Source of the DNA: a virus
Direction: 5' to 3' (one strand)
Virus record (IMG/VR): IMGVR_UViG_3300027782_000047
Location: 44,668 to 108,667 of that record
DNA length: 64,000 nucleotides
Shown: in pieces, positions 19,482-28,109 of the stretch
Position numbering within the stretch: the stretch's first letter is position 1
How the letters are laid out: every line of letters starts with the position of its first letter
Position numbers and translations under genes: made by a program
Notes under the pieces: generated by a model
Databases searched by the model: none
What the model was told of the DNA's origin: nothing
The model's input: only the letters and a program-made list of their open reading frames with translations

Positions 19482-20934
19482 TCAAGATTTTATTATAAAG
19501 AACGGCCTTACAATAGGCAGTTCTCAAGTAATTGCCGCCAATGGTCGTTGGGTTGGAGTTAGCACTGGTCTTATTGGTCCACAAGGTCCTCAAGGAGTTG
19601 CAGGACCGCAAGGCGCACAAGGTCCGACTGGTGCTCAAGGGCCTGCTGGTCCCACTGGCGCTCAAGGACCAACAGGAGGCACTGGACCAACGGGACCGCA
19701 AGGCGCACAAGGAAATGCTGGCGGTACTGGACCCACTGGCCCTCAAGGAGCACAAGGAGTACAAGGTCCCGGTGGCGCAACAGGACCAACAGGACCTCAA
19801 GGAGCACAAGGACCAACAGGAGGCACTGGACCAACGGGACCGACAGGACCCACTGGACCTCAAGGCGCTCAAGGAGCACAGGGACCAACTGGTGCTACAG
19901 GACCTACTGGTGCTCAAGGCGCACAGGGCGCTCAAGGTGGAACAGGACCTACAGGCTCTTTTGTTGGATATAGTTTAGCAACACCAGGTGGAAGAAATCA
20001 AGATACCGGTAGAAATACATATGGTAATTTATCACATTTTTCAACATACACTTACACTAAAACACACGGTCTCACCTATCCATATCATTTACAAGTAACT
20101 AATGGTGGTCAAGGTTTCGAAATAGCCGCTGATTGGATTAATACGGGTTCAACTCCTTTACGTGTTAGAAGTTTAAGAGACTGTTGCCAAGACTGGAGTT
20201 CTTGGACAAGTATTGCTACATCAGGAGAATCATTTACTAATAACGTAGATTTAAGAGCACCAATCTTCTACGACAGCAATGATACTGGATATTACCTTGA
20301 TCCTAATACTACAAGTGATTCCGCACTAAGAATTCGCGGCGGAGCGTTGCACGGGCCGAATGTAACTTGGAATACCTATCTTTTAGTTGGTGGTGATGGA
20401 AGACAGAATTATATTAATAATAGCATCACAGCATCTGTCTGTTCAACGAACGGAAACTTGCACATGGATGCAGCCTCCGGTTTAGACATGTATTTAAATT
20501 ATTATGATGGAGCTAATATTCAATTAGGTAACGGAGCAAATGGTATTATAGGTGTTATTAGTGCCGCAGGTAATTTGACCATGAATGGTAACATTACTGC
20601 ATACTCAGATATAAGATTAAAAACTAATATTAAAACAATTCAAAATGCATTAGGTATGGTTAGTAGAATGCGCGGTGTTTATTTTGATTGGATAGAAAAC
20701 GGAAATCAGTCTATTGGATTGATTGCTCAAGAAGTGCAAGAAGTTATTCCAGAATTAGTTTTAGAGAGTGTAGTTAAAAATCCTCCATCTTTTCCTGGCG
20801 AAGAGACACCAGAAAAAACAATTTTATCAGTTGATTATGGAAAGATAACTTCTATTTTGATTGAAGCAATCAAAGAACAGCAAAAACAAATTGAAGAACA
20901 AAATAAAAGAATCGCTTTTTTAGAGAATAAATAA
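19471..20934 (+). CDS. Collagen-like tail fibre 3 of 3 with S74-type chaperone
   Basis: The protein has 487 residues. It has the shared 35-residue anchor, a collagen-like tract at 19576-19957, then a distinct tip. The tip has [23 protein letters not shown], a [18 protein letters not shown] segment with a Cys pair, and [19 protein letters not shown] shared with fibre 2. A second beta region precedes the S74-type domain ([14 protein letters not shown] ... [15 protein letters not shown]). The tail is a Gln/Glu coiled coil. The start lies inside the last codons of fibre 2. The three fibres likely offer different receptor specificities. Confidence 0.85.
   Translation: MASNQDFIIKNGLTIGSSQVIAANGRWVGVSTGLIGPQGPQGVAGPQGAQGPTGAQGPAGPTGAQGPTGGTGPTGPQGAQGNAGGTGPTGPQGAQGVQGPGGATGPTGPQGAQGPTGGTGPTGPTGPTGPQGAQGAQGPTGATGPTGAQGAQGAQGGTGPTGSFVGYSLATPGGRNQDTGRNTYGNLSHFSTYTYTKTHGLTYPYHLQVTNGGQGFEIAADWINTGSTPLRVRSLRDCCQDWSSWTSIATSGESFTNNVDLRAPIFYDSNDTGYYLDPNTTSDSALRIRGGALHGPNVTWNTYLLVGGDGRQNYINNSITASVCSTNGNLHMDAASGLDMYLNYYDGANIQLGNGANGIIGVISAAGNLTMNGNITAYSDIRLKTNIKTIQNALGMVSRMRGVYFDWIENGNQSIGLIAQEVQEVIPELVLESVVKNPPSFPGEETPEKTILSVDYGKITSILIEAIKEQQKQIEEQNKRIAFLENK
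19576..19957 (+). repeat. Collagen-like Gly-X-Y tract, fibre 3
   Basis: About 42 Gly-X-Y triplets start exactly 35 codons after the ATG and end at GPTGSF before the tip region. Confidence 0.9.
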
Positions 20935-21168
20935 ATGAAAGCCTTTATTATTGAATTTTTACTAAAAGATCCAATCGCAAAAGTATCATCTATTATGGAA
21001 GATATAAAACGTGAGGCTTTATGTGATATGGAGGAAAGAAATAGAAGATTGGAAATTTGCAATAAATGTGAAAATCTAAAAAATAATTTTTGTTTAAAGT
21101 GTTATTGTTATATGCCAGCAAAATCTTTTATTAAAAATAAAAGTTGCCCATTAAACTTACACACTTAA
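20935..21168 (+). CDS. Small Cys-rich putative zinc-binding protein
   Basis: The protein has 77 residues. The N-terminal half is amphipathic. The C-terminal half has CNKCENLKNNFCLKCYCYMPAK...KSCP, that is CxxC, CxxCxC and a final Cys. This arrangement fits a small zinc ribbon seen in aquatic phage and bacterial proteins of unknown function. The ATG directly follows the TAA of fibre 3. The function is unknown; it may be a DNA- or protein-binding accessory rather than structural. Confidence 0.65.
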   Translation: MKAFIIEFLLKDPIAKVSSIMEDIKREALCDMEERNRRLEICNKCENLKNNFCLKCYCYMPAKSFIKNKSCPLNLHT

Positions 21169-21203
21169 ATTTTATTAACCCGCCAACATTTTAGGAGAAA
21201 ATA

Positions 21204-21572
21204 ATGGCTATTACATATACCTGGAAAGTCACCAGTCTAAAAACTAAGAACGAAGGTGCCAATCAAAACGCAGTTGTGCAAACATACTGGCAAAAGATTG
21301 GTACCGATGAAAATGGTAACGTAGGATCATTTTCTGGCGCAACACCATTCACATCAACAACTATGCCTGAAGGAAATGTGTTTGTTCCATTTGAAGAACT
21401 AACCGAAGAAGTTGTTCTTGAATGGATTAAAGATGTTGTTACCGGCTCTTATGAAACGCATGTGAATGGAAAAATTCAAGAACAAATTGACCAACATGTT
21501 AATCCTGTTTCCGAAGCGCAGATGCCTTGGGCACCACCAGCATCCAATACATCACCGAGCATACCCGCATAA
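21204..21572 (+). CDS. Conserved hypothetical phage protein (AITYTWKVTSLKT family)
   Basis: The protein has 122 residues, starts MAITYTWKVTSLKTKNE, contains NAVVQTYWQKIGTDENGN and FVPFEELTEEVVLEWIKD, and ends in a Pro-rich tail (MPWAPPASN). This pattern is familiar as a small protein recurring in T4-like aquatic phages, but no function is known to me. The strong ribosome site TTAGGAG precedes the ATG. It lies between the fibre cluster and the oxygenase cassette. Confidence 0.65.
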   Translation: MAITYTWKVTSLKTKNEGANQNAVVQTYWQKIGTDENGNVGSFSGATPFTSTTMPEGNVFVPFEELTEEVVLEWIKDVVTGSYETHVNGKIQEQIDQHVNPVSEAQMPWAPPASNTSPSIPA

Positions 21573-21623
21573 AAGACGAGATATATATTAGATAGTTTAT
21601 TAATTCATTATAAGGAGTTTGAC

Positions 21624-21830
21624 ATGAATGATATGATGCAACCACAACAACAAGAAGAACCACAAGTTACACTAACGCTTAAAGCAAGTTGGTTAAACGT
21701 GATTATAGCTGGCTTGGAAGAAATTCCACATAAGTTCAGTAGACAAGTTATTGATTCTGTTTCTCAACAAGCAAGAGCGCAGTTAGAAAACAAACCTCAA
21801 GGACCACTGTCATCTAAAGTAATTAACTAA
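21624..21830 (+). CDS. Small hypothetical protein
   Basis: The protein has 68 residues. The N-terminus is Gln-rich and acidic, followed by VTLTLKASWLNVIIAGLEEIPHKFSRQVIDSVSQQA, probably a strand and two helices. Similar short proteins with a TLTVKASWLN..L..LEE motif are common in phages but uncharacterised. Ribosome site AAGGAG. It ends 2 bases before the oxygenase gene. Confidence 0.6.
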   Translation: MNDMMQPQQQEEPQVTLTLKASWLNVIIAGLEEIPHKFSRQVIDSVSQQARAQLENKPQGPLSSKVIN

Positions 21831-21832
21831 TT

Positions 21833-22405
21833 ATGAACGGCGAATGGGCCTACTTCAAAAGTAGATTTACTAAAGAGCAATGTGATTTCATTTTAGAGGA
21901 AGGTTTAAAATTACCTTCTAAAAAAGCATCTATGGGTGTTTCAAATGAAATACATGATGACGAATATCGCAGAAGCGACATTCGGTTTATTCATCAAGAA
22001 CCCAAATTCCAATTTCTCTTTGATGAGATTTGGAAAATGGCAATTCAAGCAAATCACGACTTCTTCAATTTTCATATAACTAGATTAAGTTTTGTGCAAT
22101 TGGCTGAATATTCATCTGAATATCAAGGCGAATATAAAAGACACCACGATGTGTTTTGGATGAATGGTGATCCACACTTTCATAGAAAACTTACCTGTGT
22201 AATTCAGTTGACTGATCCGACAACTTATGAAGGCGGTGATTTTGAGATGTATGACTTGTCGCAAAATCCACCAGATAAGGAAGAAATACGCCAGCAAGGC
22301 ACTGCAATATTTCTTCCATCTTTCGTAAGTCATGCCGCATTGCCTGTGACAGAAGGAACAAGACATTCATTAGCAGTATGGATGGAAGGACCTAAGTGGA
22401 GATAA
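21833..22405 (+). CDS. 2OG-Fe(II) oxygenase, prolyl-4-hydroxylase-like
   Basis: The 190-residue protein fits the double-stranded beta-helix of 2-oxoglutarate/Fe(II) dioxygenases. Iron ligands are H104-x-D106 (in KRHHDVF) and H167 (in LPSFVSHAALPV), and R177 is a plausible 2OG anchor (EGTRHSLAVWMEGP). The intermediate YEGGDFEMY strand is characteristic of the 2OG-FeII_Oxy_3 type. Such enzymes hydroxylate protein side chains, nucleic acids or small molecules; the substrate cannot be read from sequence. It sits with a second oxygenase-like gene (2 bases apart) and a glycosyltransferase, downstream of collagen-like fibres. Confidence 0.85.
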   Translation: MNGEWAYFKSRFTKEQCDFILEEGLKLPSKKASMGVSNEIHDDEYRRSDIRFIHQEPKFQFLFDEIWKMAIQANHDFFNFHITRLSFVQLAEYSSEYQGEYKRHHDVFWMNGDPHFHRKLTCVIQLTDPTTYEGGDFEMYDLSQNPPDKEEIRQQGTAIFLPSFVSHAALPVTEGTRHSLAVWMEGPKWR

Positions 22406-22406
22406 T

Positions 22407-22961
22407 ATGAAAACTAATATGATTGTGATTGATGAGTTCTATAATAATCCAAATGATGTGAGAGAGTTTGCTTTAGCACAAGAGTTTGATGTTACTGGCA
22501 ATTGGCCAGGGAATAGAACAAAAACTTTTATCAATGAAAGCACAAAAGAAACCATACAGAAAATACTGCAAGATGTATCTGGAAATGTTACAGACTGGCA
22601 AGCAAATGATGGGTATACAGGATGTTTTCAACTAACAACTTCAATGGATAGAAGTTGGATTCATGCTGATTCATATAACACTTGGGCAGGTGTTTTATAT
22701 CTTACTCCTGATGCTCCACTATCTGGCGGCACAGGAATATTCAGATACAAAAAAACTGGTAGTATGATGGAAGATGGCACAGATTTATCTGGCGTCACAC
22801 AAGACATGACCAAGTGGGAACTTGTTGATAGAGTTGGAAATGTTTACAATAGATTAGTATTGTATCGTGGAAATAACTATCATATGTCTTTAGATTATTT
22901 TGGTAAAGACAAGGAAGATGGTAGATTATTTCAACTATTTTTCATAACAACAGAATATTGA
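22407..22961 (+). CDS. Second oxygenase-like protein (DUF6445-type double-stranded beta-helix)
   Basis: The protein has 184 residues. It contains HADSYNTWAGVLYLTPDAP (H86, D88), SGGTGIFRY and, near the end, NRLVLYRGNNYHMSLDYFG followed by DGRLFQLFFI (H159, R173). These residues are spaced as in an Fe(II)/2OG site, although the enzyme activity of this family is not established to my knowledge. It starts 2 bases after the preceding dioxygenase and ends 2 bases before a glycosyltransferase, so the three form one cassette. Confidence 0.7.
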   Translation: MKTNMIVIDEFYNNPNDVREFALAQEFDVTGNWPGNRTKTFINESTKETIQKILQDVSGNVTDWQANDGYTGCFQLTTSMDRSWIHADSYNTWAGVLYLTPDAPLSGGTGIFRYKKTGSMMEDGTDLSGVTQDMTKWELVDRVGNVYNRLVLYRGNNYHMSLDYFGKDKEDGRLFQLFFITTEY

Positions 22962-22962
22962 T

Positions 22963-23718
22963 ATGAAAATATGCAGAGTTATCTTCTCCACAAACAGACC
23001 AGAATTCTTAATTCCAACTTTAGAATCACATCAAAAGTATATTGACTTTGGCGATCATGAGGTCTATGGCATATTCATAGATGATTATCCAAAAGATAGA
23101 AATGATAAATTGATTATAGATTTGGCTAAAAGAAGTGGTTTCAATGAAGTTGTTTTACACGAAGTAAATGAAGGATTAACACCTACTTGGACTGAGTTGT
23201 GGAATTATCTAGCAACACAAGACTATGACTACATCTGGCACCATGAAGATGATGTAGTATTTGGTGAACCAATAAAAATACAATCTCTGATAGATTTCTT
23301 AGAAGAAAATAAAGAGTTTTGCCAAATCAATCTCAAAAGAAATCCATGGTATGATTTTGAGTTGAACAAACCAGCAATAACTTGGGAAGATAAATTCTTT
23401 AAAGAATACCGGTATGATGTTAGGGATGACTATTTCTGGACAATGGCATCATTATATCCAGCTTGGGTAACAAAAGAGCCAGTAAAAGAAGTTGAAGGTT
23501 GCAATTTGGCTGAGTATCCAGTAATGAAATACTTTAGAGAGCAACACAAAATGAAGATGGCCATTCTTAAAAATCAAGATGGAAGCAATCTTGTGGAACA
23601 CATTGGTGTATACTCTCAAGGCAAAAGAGTGCTTGAAGATGAGCCTGGATGGGAAAGATTTAAGTGGTTTGATCCTAATAAAAAATATGATTCCAAGACT
23701 GGTACTTTAATAGTATAA
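22963..23718 (+). CDS. GT-A-type glycosyltransferase
   Basis: The 251-residue protein starts with the nucleotide-sugar-binding pattern of GT-A enzymes (KICRVIFSTNRPEFLIPTLES, then VYGIFIDDYPKDRND). The WHHEDDVVF segment near residue 95 supplies a DxD-like metal site. Later DDYFWTMASLYPAWVTKEP and EHIGVYSQGK are typical of phage and bacterial family-2-like transferases. The acceptor is unknown: DNA, host glycan or virion protein are all possible. It follows two oxygenase-like genes with 2-base gaps and precedes the neck genes, so late expression and a virion substrate are plausible but inferred. Confidence 0.75.
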   Translation: MKICRVIFSTNRPEFLIPTLESHQKYIDFGDHEVYGIFIDDYPKDRNDKLIIDLAKRSGFNEVVLHEVNEGLTPTWTELWNYLATQDYDYIWHHEDDVVFGEPIKIQSLIDFLEENKEFCQINLKRNPWYDFELNKPAITWEDKFFKEYRYDVRDDYFWTMASLYPAWVTKEPVKEVEGCNLAEYPVMKYFREQHKMKMAILKNQDGSNLVEHIGVYSQGKRVLEDEPGWERFKWFDPNKKYDSKTGTLIV

Positions 23719-23721
23719 ATA
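23714..23721 (+). promoter_or_regulatory. T4-type late promoter box (TATAAATA)
   Basis: An exact TATAAATA is followed by GATAATAAA and overlaps the stop of the glycosyltransferase, 27 bases before the gene 13 ATG. It likely drives the neck and terminase genes. Confidence 0.7.
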
Positions 23722-23747
23722 GATAATAAAACTATTGGGAACTATAA

Positions 23748-24704
23748 ATGGCTAAACCCACAACTAGAGCAACTTTCAAAGACTACTGCCTACGCAGATT
23801 AGGTCATCCAGTAATCCAAATCAATGTGGATGATGACCAAGTTGAAGATAGAATTGATGATGCACTACAATTCTTTGAAGACTATCATTTTGATGGTTGC
23901 GAACAAATGTATATGAAGCATCAAATCACTCAAGCTGATATTGATCGCAGATGGATTTATTGCCCAGATCCAGTAATTTTTGTTACTGGAATCATACCAT
24001 TTGACCAGTCATCTTCCTCAGTCAATATGTTTGACTTGCGTTATCAGCTACGATTGCATGATTTGTATGACTTTACCTCAGTGTCTTATGTGTCATATGA
24101 AATTACCATGCAACACATTCGCACATTGAATCTGTTGTTCTCTGGTACACCATTGTTCAGATTCAATCGTAAACAAAATAGAATTTTCTTAGATATTGAT
24201 TGGTCTAGAGATTTACAGGTTGGTCAGTATGTTGTTGTAGAATGCTATCGTGCGATGCGCCCAGATACAGTTACTTTGACTGGTACAATAACCGGCACAA
24301 CAAGTAACAATACTTTGACTGGAACAGGAACAATATTTGACCAAGAAGTTATTGAAAACGACTTCATCACACTATCTAGTGGTCAAGAAGTTCAAATTCG
24401 TACAATCAATTCTCCAACAAGTATTACTATTGCAAGTAGTTTAACAACAAACATTACAGCTAACACAGCAACAAAAGCTGGTGTTACGGATGTTTGGAAT
24501 GATAAGTTTTTGAAGACTTATGCCACAGCTAAAATTAAATATCAATGGGGTACCAATCTTTCTAAGTTTGCTGGCATTCAAATGCCTGGTGGTGTAACAT
24601 TAGATGGTCCAAGAATAATGCAAGAAGCACAAGCTGAGTTGGACAAACTAGAAGAAGAAATGTATACCATCAGCAGTATGCCTAGCGAAATCTTTGTGGG
24701 CTAA
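23748..24704 (+). CDS. 13: Neck protein gp13 (head completion)
   Basis: The 318-residue protein matches T4 gp13 (about 309 residues) in length, position and pattern: TRATFKDYCLRRLGHPVIQINVDDDQVEDRIDDAL near the start and a C-terminal WNDKFLKTYATAKIKYQWG block. A Thr-rich insertion (residues ~185-245, TLTGTITGTTSN) interrupts the core. In T4, gp13 and gp14 complete the packaged head and form the neck that accepts the tail. It is followed at 2 bases by gene 14. Confidence 0.9.
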   Translation: MAKPTTRATFKDYCLRRLGHPVIQINVDDDQVEDRIDDALQFFEDYHFDGCEQMYMKHQITQADIDRRWIYCPDPVIFVTGIIPFDQSSSSVNMFDLRYQLRLHDLYDFTSVSYVSYEITMQHIRTLNLLFSGTPLFRFNRKQNRIFLDIDWSRDLQVGQYVVVECYRAMRPDTVTLTGTITGTTSNNTLTGTGTIFDQEVIENDFITLSSGQEVQIRTINSPTSITIASSLTTNITANTATKAGVTDVWNDKFLKTYATAKIKYQWGTNLSKFAGIQMPGGVTLDGPRIMQEAQAELDKLEEEMYTISSMPSEIFVG

Positions 24705-24706
24705 AC

Positions 24707-25615
24707 ATGCCAACGAATTTTTATTTTAATAATTTTCCACAACACCAAATAACTAGTGAGCAATTACTAGTAGAAGATTTGGTGATTGAAGCTATGCAAA
24801 TTCATGGCATGGATGTTTATTATCTTCCACAAACCACAAGAGACCAAGTGGATATGCTCTACGGTGAAGATACATTAAAAGAATTTCGCACAGCTTACGG
24901 AATTGAAATGTATTTGGAAAATGTTAGTGGAATGGATGGCGAAGGCGATTTCATCTCTAAATTTGGTTTAGAGATTAGAGATGAAGTAACACTACTAATG
25001 TCACGCAGAAGATTTGCATCCTTAGGTACATCGTTGACTAGACCTAGAGAGGGCGACTTAGTTTATATTCCTCTATTACAAAATTTCTTTGAGATATCAT
25101 TTGTGGAACATGAAAACAATCAAGCAATGTTTTACACATTAGGTCGTGGTCGCGGCGGTAATGTTTATGTGTATGCTTTGAAGTTGAAACAGTTTGTCTT
25201 TAGTGAAGAAATTATTTCCACTGGTGTTGATGAAATTGATGACCAGATACTTGATAGCTACAAACGTGCATCATTGCCTCTTGCAAATACAACAGTGTTT
25301 CCTGCAGGAACCGGTTCTTTTGTTCCTGGAGAAATCATATATCAAGGTTCTTCATTAGCGACAGCAAATGCACAAGCTATTGTTTATTCTTATACCGCAC
25401 ATTCATCAGTTGACATTATTCGTGTAAAAGGTTCTTTTGTTACGGGTAATGTTCGCGGTAATACAAGTAATACATTGAGAAGGTCTATATCATACAATGA
25501 TGATTCACAAGTTGGTAATAGTATATTTGAAGATATCGCAGACAATGTTAGAATAGAAACTGAAGCTGATGGAATATTAGACTTCACGGAAAATAATCCT
25601 TTTGGTGAAGCCTAA
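24707..25615 (+). CDS. 14: Neck protein gp14
   Basis: The protein has 302 residues (T4 gp14 has 256). It begins MPTNFYFNNFPQHQITSEQLLVEDLVIEAMQIHGMDV, a signature of gp14 homologues, and continues with EDTLKEFRTAYGIEMYLENVSG. The extra C-terminal length includes a beta-rich VYSYTAHSSVDIIRVKGSF insertion. It partners gp13 at the head-tail junction. The last base of its stop codon is shared with the ATG of gene 15. Confidence 0.9.
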   Translation: MPTNFYFNNFPQHQITSEQLLVEDLVIEAMQIHGMDVYYLPQTTRDQVDMLYGEDTLKEFRTAYGIEMYLENVSGMDGEGDFISKFGLEIRDEVTLLMSRRRFASLGTSLTRPREGDLVYIPLLQNFFEISFVEHENNQAMFYTLGRGRGGNVYVYALKLKQFVFSEEIISTGVDEIDDQILDSYKRASLPLANTTVFPAGTGSFVPGEIIYQGSSLATANAQAIVYSYTAHSSVDIIRVKGSFVTGNVRGNTSNTLRRSISYNDDSQVGNSIFEDIADNVRIETEADGILDFTENNPFGEA

Positions 25616-26616
25616 TGTTAAATAATTCACATTTTTATAATAGAACAATTCGTAAAGTAGTAGTTGCTTTTGGCACACTATTCAATGATTTGTTATTGGT
25701 AAGATACAATAAAGCTGGAACAATTGAGCATGAGAGAATGCGTGTTCCTCTTTCCTATGGCGCAAAAGAAAAGTATGTTACCAGATTGATATCTGATCCA
25801 ACACTAACTAAATCTATCGCAACATCTGTACCAAGAATTTCTTTTGATTTGGTTGGATTAGAATACGATTCATCCAGAAAATTTAATACTATAAACAGAA
25901 ACTTCTCAACGAATGCTACGACTGGTGCAGTATCTGGGCAGTATGCACCAATACCATATAACTTTGAATTTGAGTTGGCTATCTATGTTAGAAACACGGA
26001 AGATGGTACACAAATTCTTGAACAGATATTGCCATACTTCACACCAGACTTTACTGTGACTGTAGATTTAATACCCACATTAGGTAGAAAATATGATATG
26101 CCAGTTATTCTTAATTCTGTGACACCACAAACAGAATATGAAGGTGATATGTCTACGACTAGACTTATCATTTGGAACTTATCTTTTACCGTAAAAGGAT
26201 ACATCTTCCCACCAGTAAGTACAGTTGGTTTAATTGAACAAGCAAACACAAACATCTACACCGATTCAAGAAGCACTCTGTCACAAAAAGTATATGTTGA
26301 TTATGCTAATGGTTCTGGTGTTTTAGTTACGGGTGAAGTTGTTAGAAGTTCGTCCAAAAACAAAACAGGAACTGTCGTATACTTTGCAAATAATAGCGGA
26401 GGCACATTAGTTGTGTCAGACTTAAATGATTTGCTTGAAGAAGATGATGTGATTGTTGGTGATTATTCTAATGCTACATATACAATAAATACCGTAGATT
26501 TGAATCCATTAAAAACAGTTGCAATTATAACTGTGCCCGATCCAGTATCAGCAAACTCGGATGAAGATTTTGGATTCACAGAAACGATTACAGAATTTCC
26601 AAGTACTTTGACTTAA
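25615..26616 (+). CDS. 15: Tail sheath stabiliser and completion protein gp15
   Basis: The protein has 333 residues (T4 gp15 has 272). The N-terminal 210 residues carry the gp15 pattern: FYNRTIRKVVVAFGTLFNDLLL, RVPLSYGAKEKYVTR, PRISFDLVGLEYDSSRK, and YVRNTEDGTQILEQILPYFTPDFTVT. About 100 extra C-terminal residues form a beta-rich tail not needed in T4. In T4, gp15 caps the sheath and tube and docks to the neck. It overlaps gene 14 by one base. Confidence 0.9.
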   Translation: MLNNSHFYNRTIRKVVVAFGTLFNDLLLVRYNKAGTIEHERMRVPLSYGAKEKYVTRLISDPTLTKSIATSVPRISFDLVGLEYDSSRKFNTINRNFSTNATTGAVSGQYAPIPYNFEFELAIYVRNTEDGTQILEQILPYFTPDFTVTVDLIPTLGRKYDMPVILNSVTPQTEYEGDMSTTRLIIWNLSFTVKGYIFPPVSTVGLIEQANTNIYTDSRSTLSQKVYVDYANGSGVLVTGEVVRSSSKNKTGTVVYFANNSGGTLVVSDLNDLLEEDDVIVGDYSNATYTINTVDLNPLKTVAIITVPDPVSANSDEDFGFTETITEFPSTLT

Positions 26617-26630
26617 AATAGGAAGTCTAA

Positions 26631-27728
26631 ATGGCAAAAAAGCTATCTCAATTAACCGCTATCTCTAATGTTGGAAATATACCAGCAAACATTATATTTG
26701 GAATTTCCAACACAGCAAGCGGAACATCAAACACTATATCACTGTTATCATTAACAACACATCTCGATTCAACATTTGCTACTGATATTGCTTCATTGGC
26801 AAACGTGGGTGCTGGACTTATATCAACTAAAGCCGCTTATGAAGCGAATGTCGGCGTTGAAGTAGCCGCAAGGTCAGCAAACGTAGGAGTTGCTAGAATT
26901 ACTGATGTTGCATCAGGACAAGCAAACGTGGGTGCAGGTATTATTACAGTAACGTCTGCTTATCAAGCAAATACTGGTGCAGCCGCATTAGCCGGTCAAG
27001 CAAACGTTGGCGTTGGTTTAATTAATGCTAAATCAATATCGGAAGCAAATGTAGGTGTTGCTATTGCATCAGGTCAAGCTAACGTTGGTGTAGGATTAAT
27101 TACAATTACTGGTGCATATCAAGCAAACGTAGGCGCTGGGCTTATAACAACTAAAGCCTCTTATGAAGCAAATGTAGGTGTTGCTATTGCATCAGGACAA
27201 GCTAACGTTGTTGTTGCTATTGCATCTGGACAAGCTAACGTGGGTGCTGGATTATTATCTACTAAATCAGCATACGAAGCTAATGTTGGTGTAGAAGTGG
27301 CAAATAGGGCAGCAAACGTAGGTGCAGTTGTTATCACATTAACAAATAATATTAACAATGCCTACGAACAAGCCAATAGTGCATACACAGCCGCTAATAC
27401 TGCATTGAATATATCACAAAATATTCAAATACAAGATTACACATTGCAGTTGACAGATCGTGGAAAACATATCTATAGCACAAATACACAAATTCAAAAA
27501 ATTACAATTCCAAACGCTGGCGTTGTTGCATGGCCAACGGGCACAGTAATTGATATTGTTCTTAATGGCACTGGAAGAATTAACGTTGCTACATCAAATG
27601 ATGTTACCCTTTATGTTGCTAACAATTCTACAGTAAGAGGATATGCAAATGTGTATCCTCGAGGTTGGGCTACACTATTGTATGTTAGTGGAAATACTTG
27701 GTATATCAAAGGGCAAGGTGTAGATTGA
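26631..27728 (+). CDS. ANVGAG-repeat virion protein inserted between genes 15 and 16
   Basis: The protein has 365 residues. The N-terminus (AKKLSQLTAISNVGNIPANIIFGISN) looks like the attachment region of aquatic phage fibres. Residues ~60-245 are ANVGAGLISTKSAYEANVGVAIASGQ repeats shared with the 13173 fibre. The C-terminal domain (YTLQLTDRGKHIYSTNTQIQKITIPN ... WYIKGQ) is the beta domain common at the ends of phage tail proteins. T4 has no gene here. It may be a fibre or whisker at the neck. The end overlaps the start region of the terminase small subunit. Confidence 0.75.
   Translation: MAKKLSQLTAISNVGNIPANIIFGISNTASGTSNTISLLSLTTHLDSTFATDIASLANVGAGLISTKAAYEANVGVEVAARSANVGVARITDVASGQANVGAGIITVTSAYQANTGAAALAGQANVGVGLINAKSISEANVGVAIASGQANVGVGLITITGAYQANVGAGLITTKASYEANVGVAIASGQANVVVAIASGQANVGAGLLSTKSAYEANVGVEVANRAANVGAVVITLTNNINNAYEQANSAYTAANTALNISQNIQIQDYTLQLTDRGKHIYSTNTQIQKITIPNAGVVAWPTGTVIDIVLNGTGRINVATSNDVTLYVANNSTVRGYANVYPRGWATLLYVSGNTWYIKGQGVD
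26800..27330 (+). repeat. ANVGAG coding repeats, second array
   Basis: In-frame repeats of GCAAACGTNGG(T/C)G encode EANVGVAIASGQANVG. They share sequence with the array at 13860-15690 but sit in a separate gene 11 kb away. Confidence 0.85.
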
Positions 27729-28108
27729 AAACTAATGAAAATCTATCCAACATCTTTGGAGTTCAACCACTAGCAGAAGACGAATCTTCTATAGTTGAAA
27801 TTGTTCCAACAGATGTGGATTCGGATTTTGAATTTGCAAGAAATAATATTCGTGAGTTAGCAGAAAAAGGTAGAGTTGCTGTAGACAATATTCTTATGGT
27901 AGCAAAAGCAACGGATCATCCAAGAGCATATGAAGTTGCAGCCACGCTAATTAAAAATATGTCTGACATTAATAAAGATTTACTTGAGTTGCAAAAGAGA
28001 AAAAGAGATTTGTCACCAGTTAAAGAACAGACTGTGGTGAATGTGGACAAAGCTGTATTCGTAGGCTCAACAAGAGATTTAATTAAACAAATTAAACAAG
28101 TAGGATAA
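27725..28108 (+). CDS. 16: Terminase small subunit gp16
   Basis: The protein is about 127 residues when started at the TTG that overlaps the upstream stop (ATTGA); an in-frame ATG at 27698 would add nine residues of unlikely sequence (VYQRARCRL). I prefer the TTG because KTNENLSNIFGVQPLAED is a typical gp16-type start and AAGGGCAAGG lies upstream. The core ARNNIRELAEKGRVAVDNILMVAKATDHPRAYEV...ALIKN-type helices match small terminases of T4-like phages, which oligomerise and regulate packaging by gp17. A Dps-like gene separates it from gene 17. Confidence 0.85.
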   Translation: MKTNENLSNIFGVQPLAEDESSIVEIVPTDVDSDFEFARNNIRELAEKGRVAVDNILMVAKATDHPRAYEVAATLIKNMSDINKDLLELQKRKRDLSPVKEQTVVNVDKAVFVGSTRDLIKQIKQVG

Positions 28109-28109
28109 A

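Noticed and set aside
21833-22405. TET/JBP-type base oxygenase partner for TAGT
   Set aside because: The short HHD...H...R protein fits the prolyl-hydroxylase-like 2OG-FeII_Oxy_3 type, and it is 24 kb away among structural genes; a link with TAGT is not supported.
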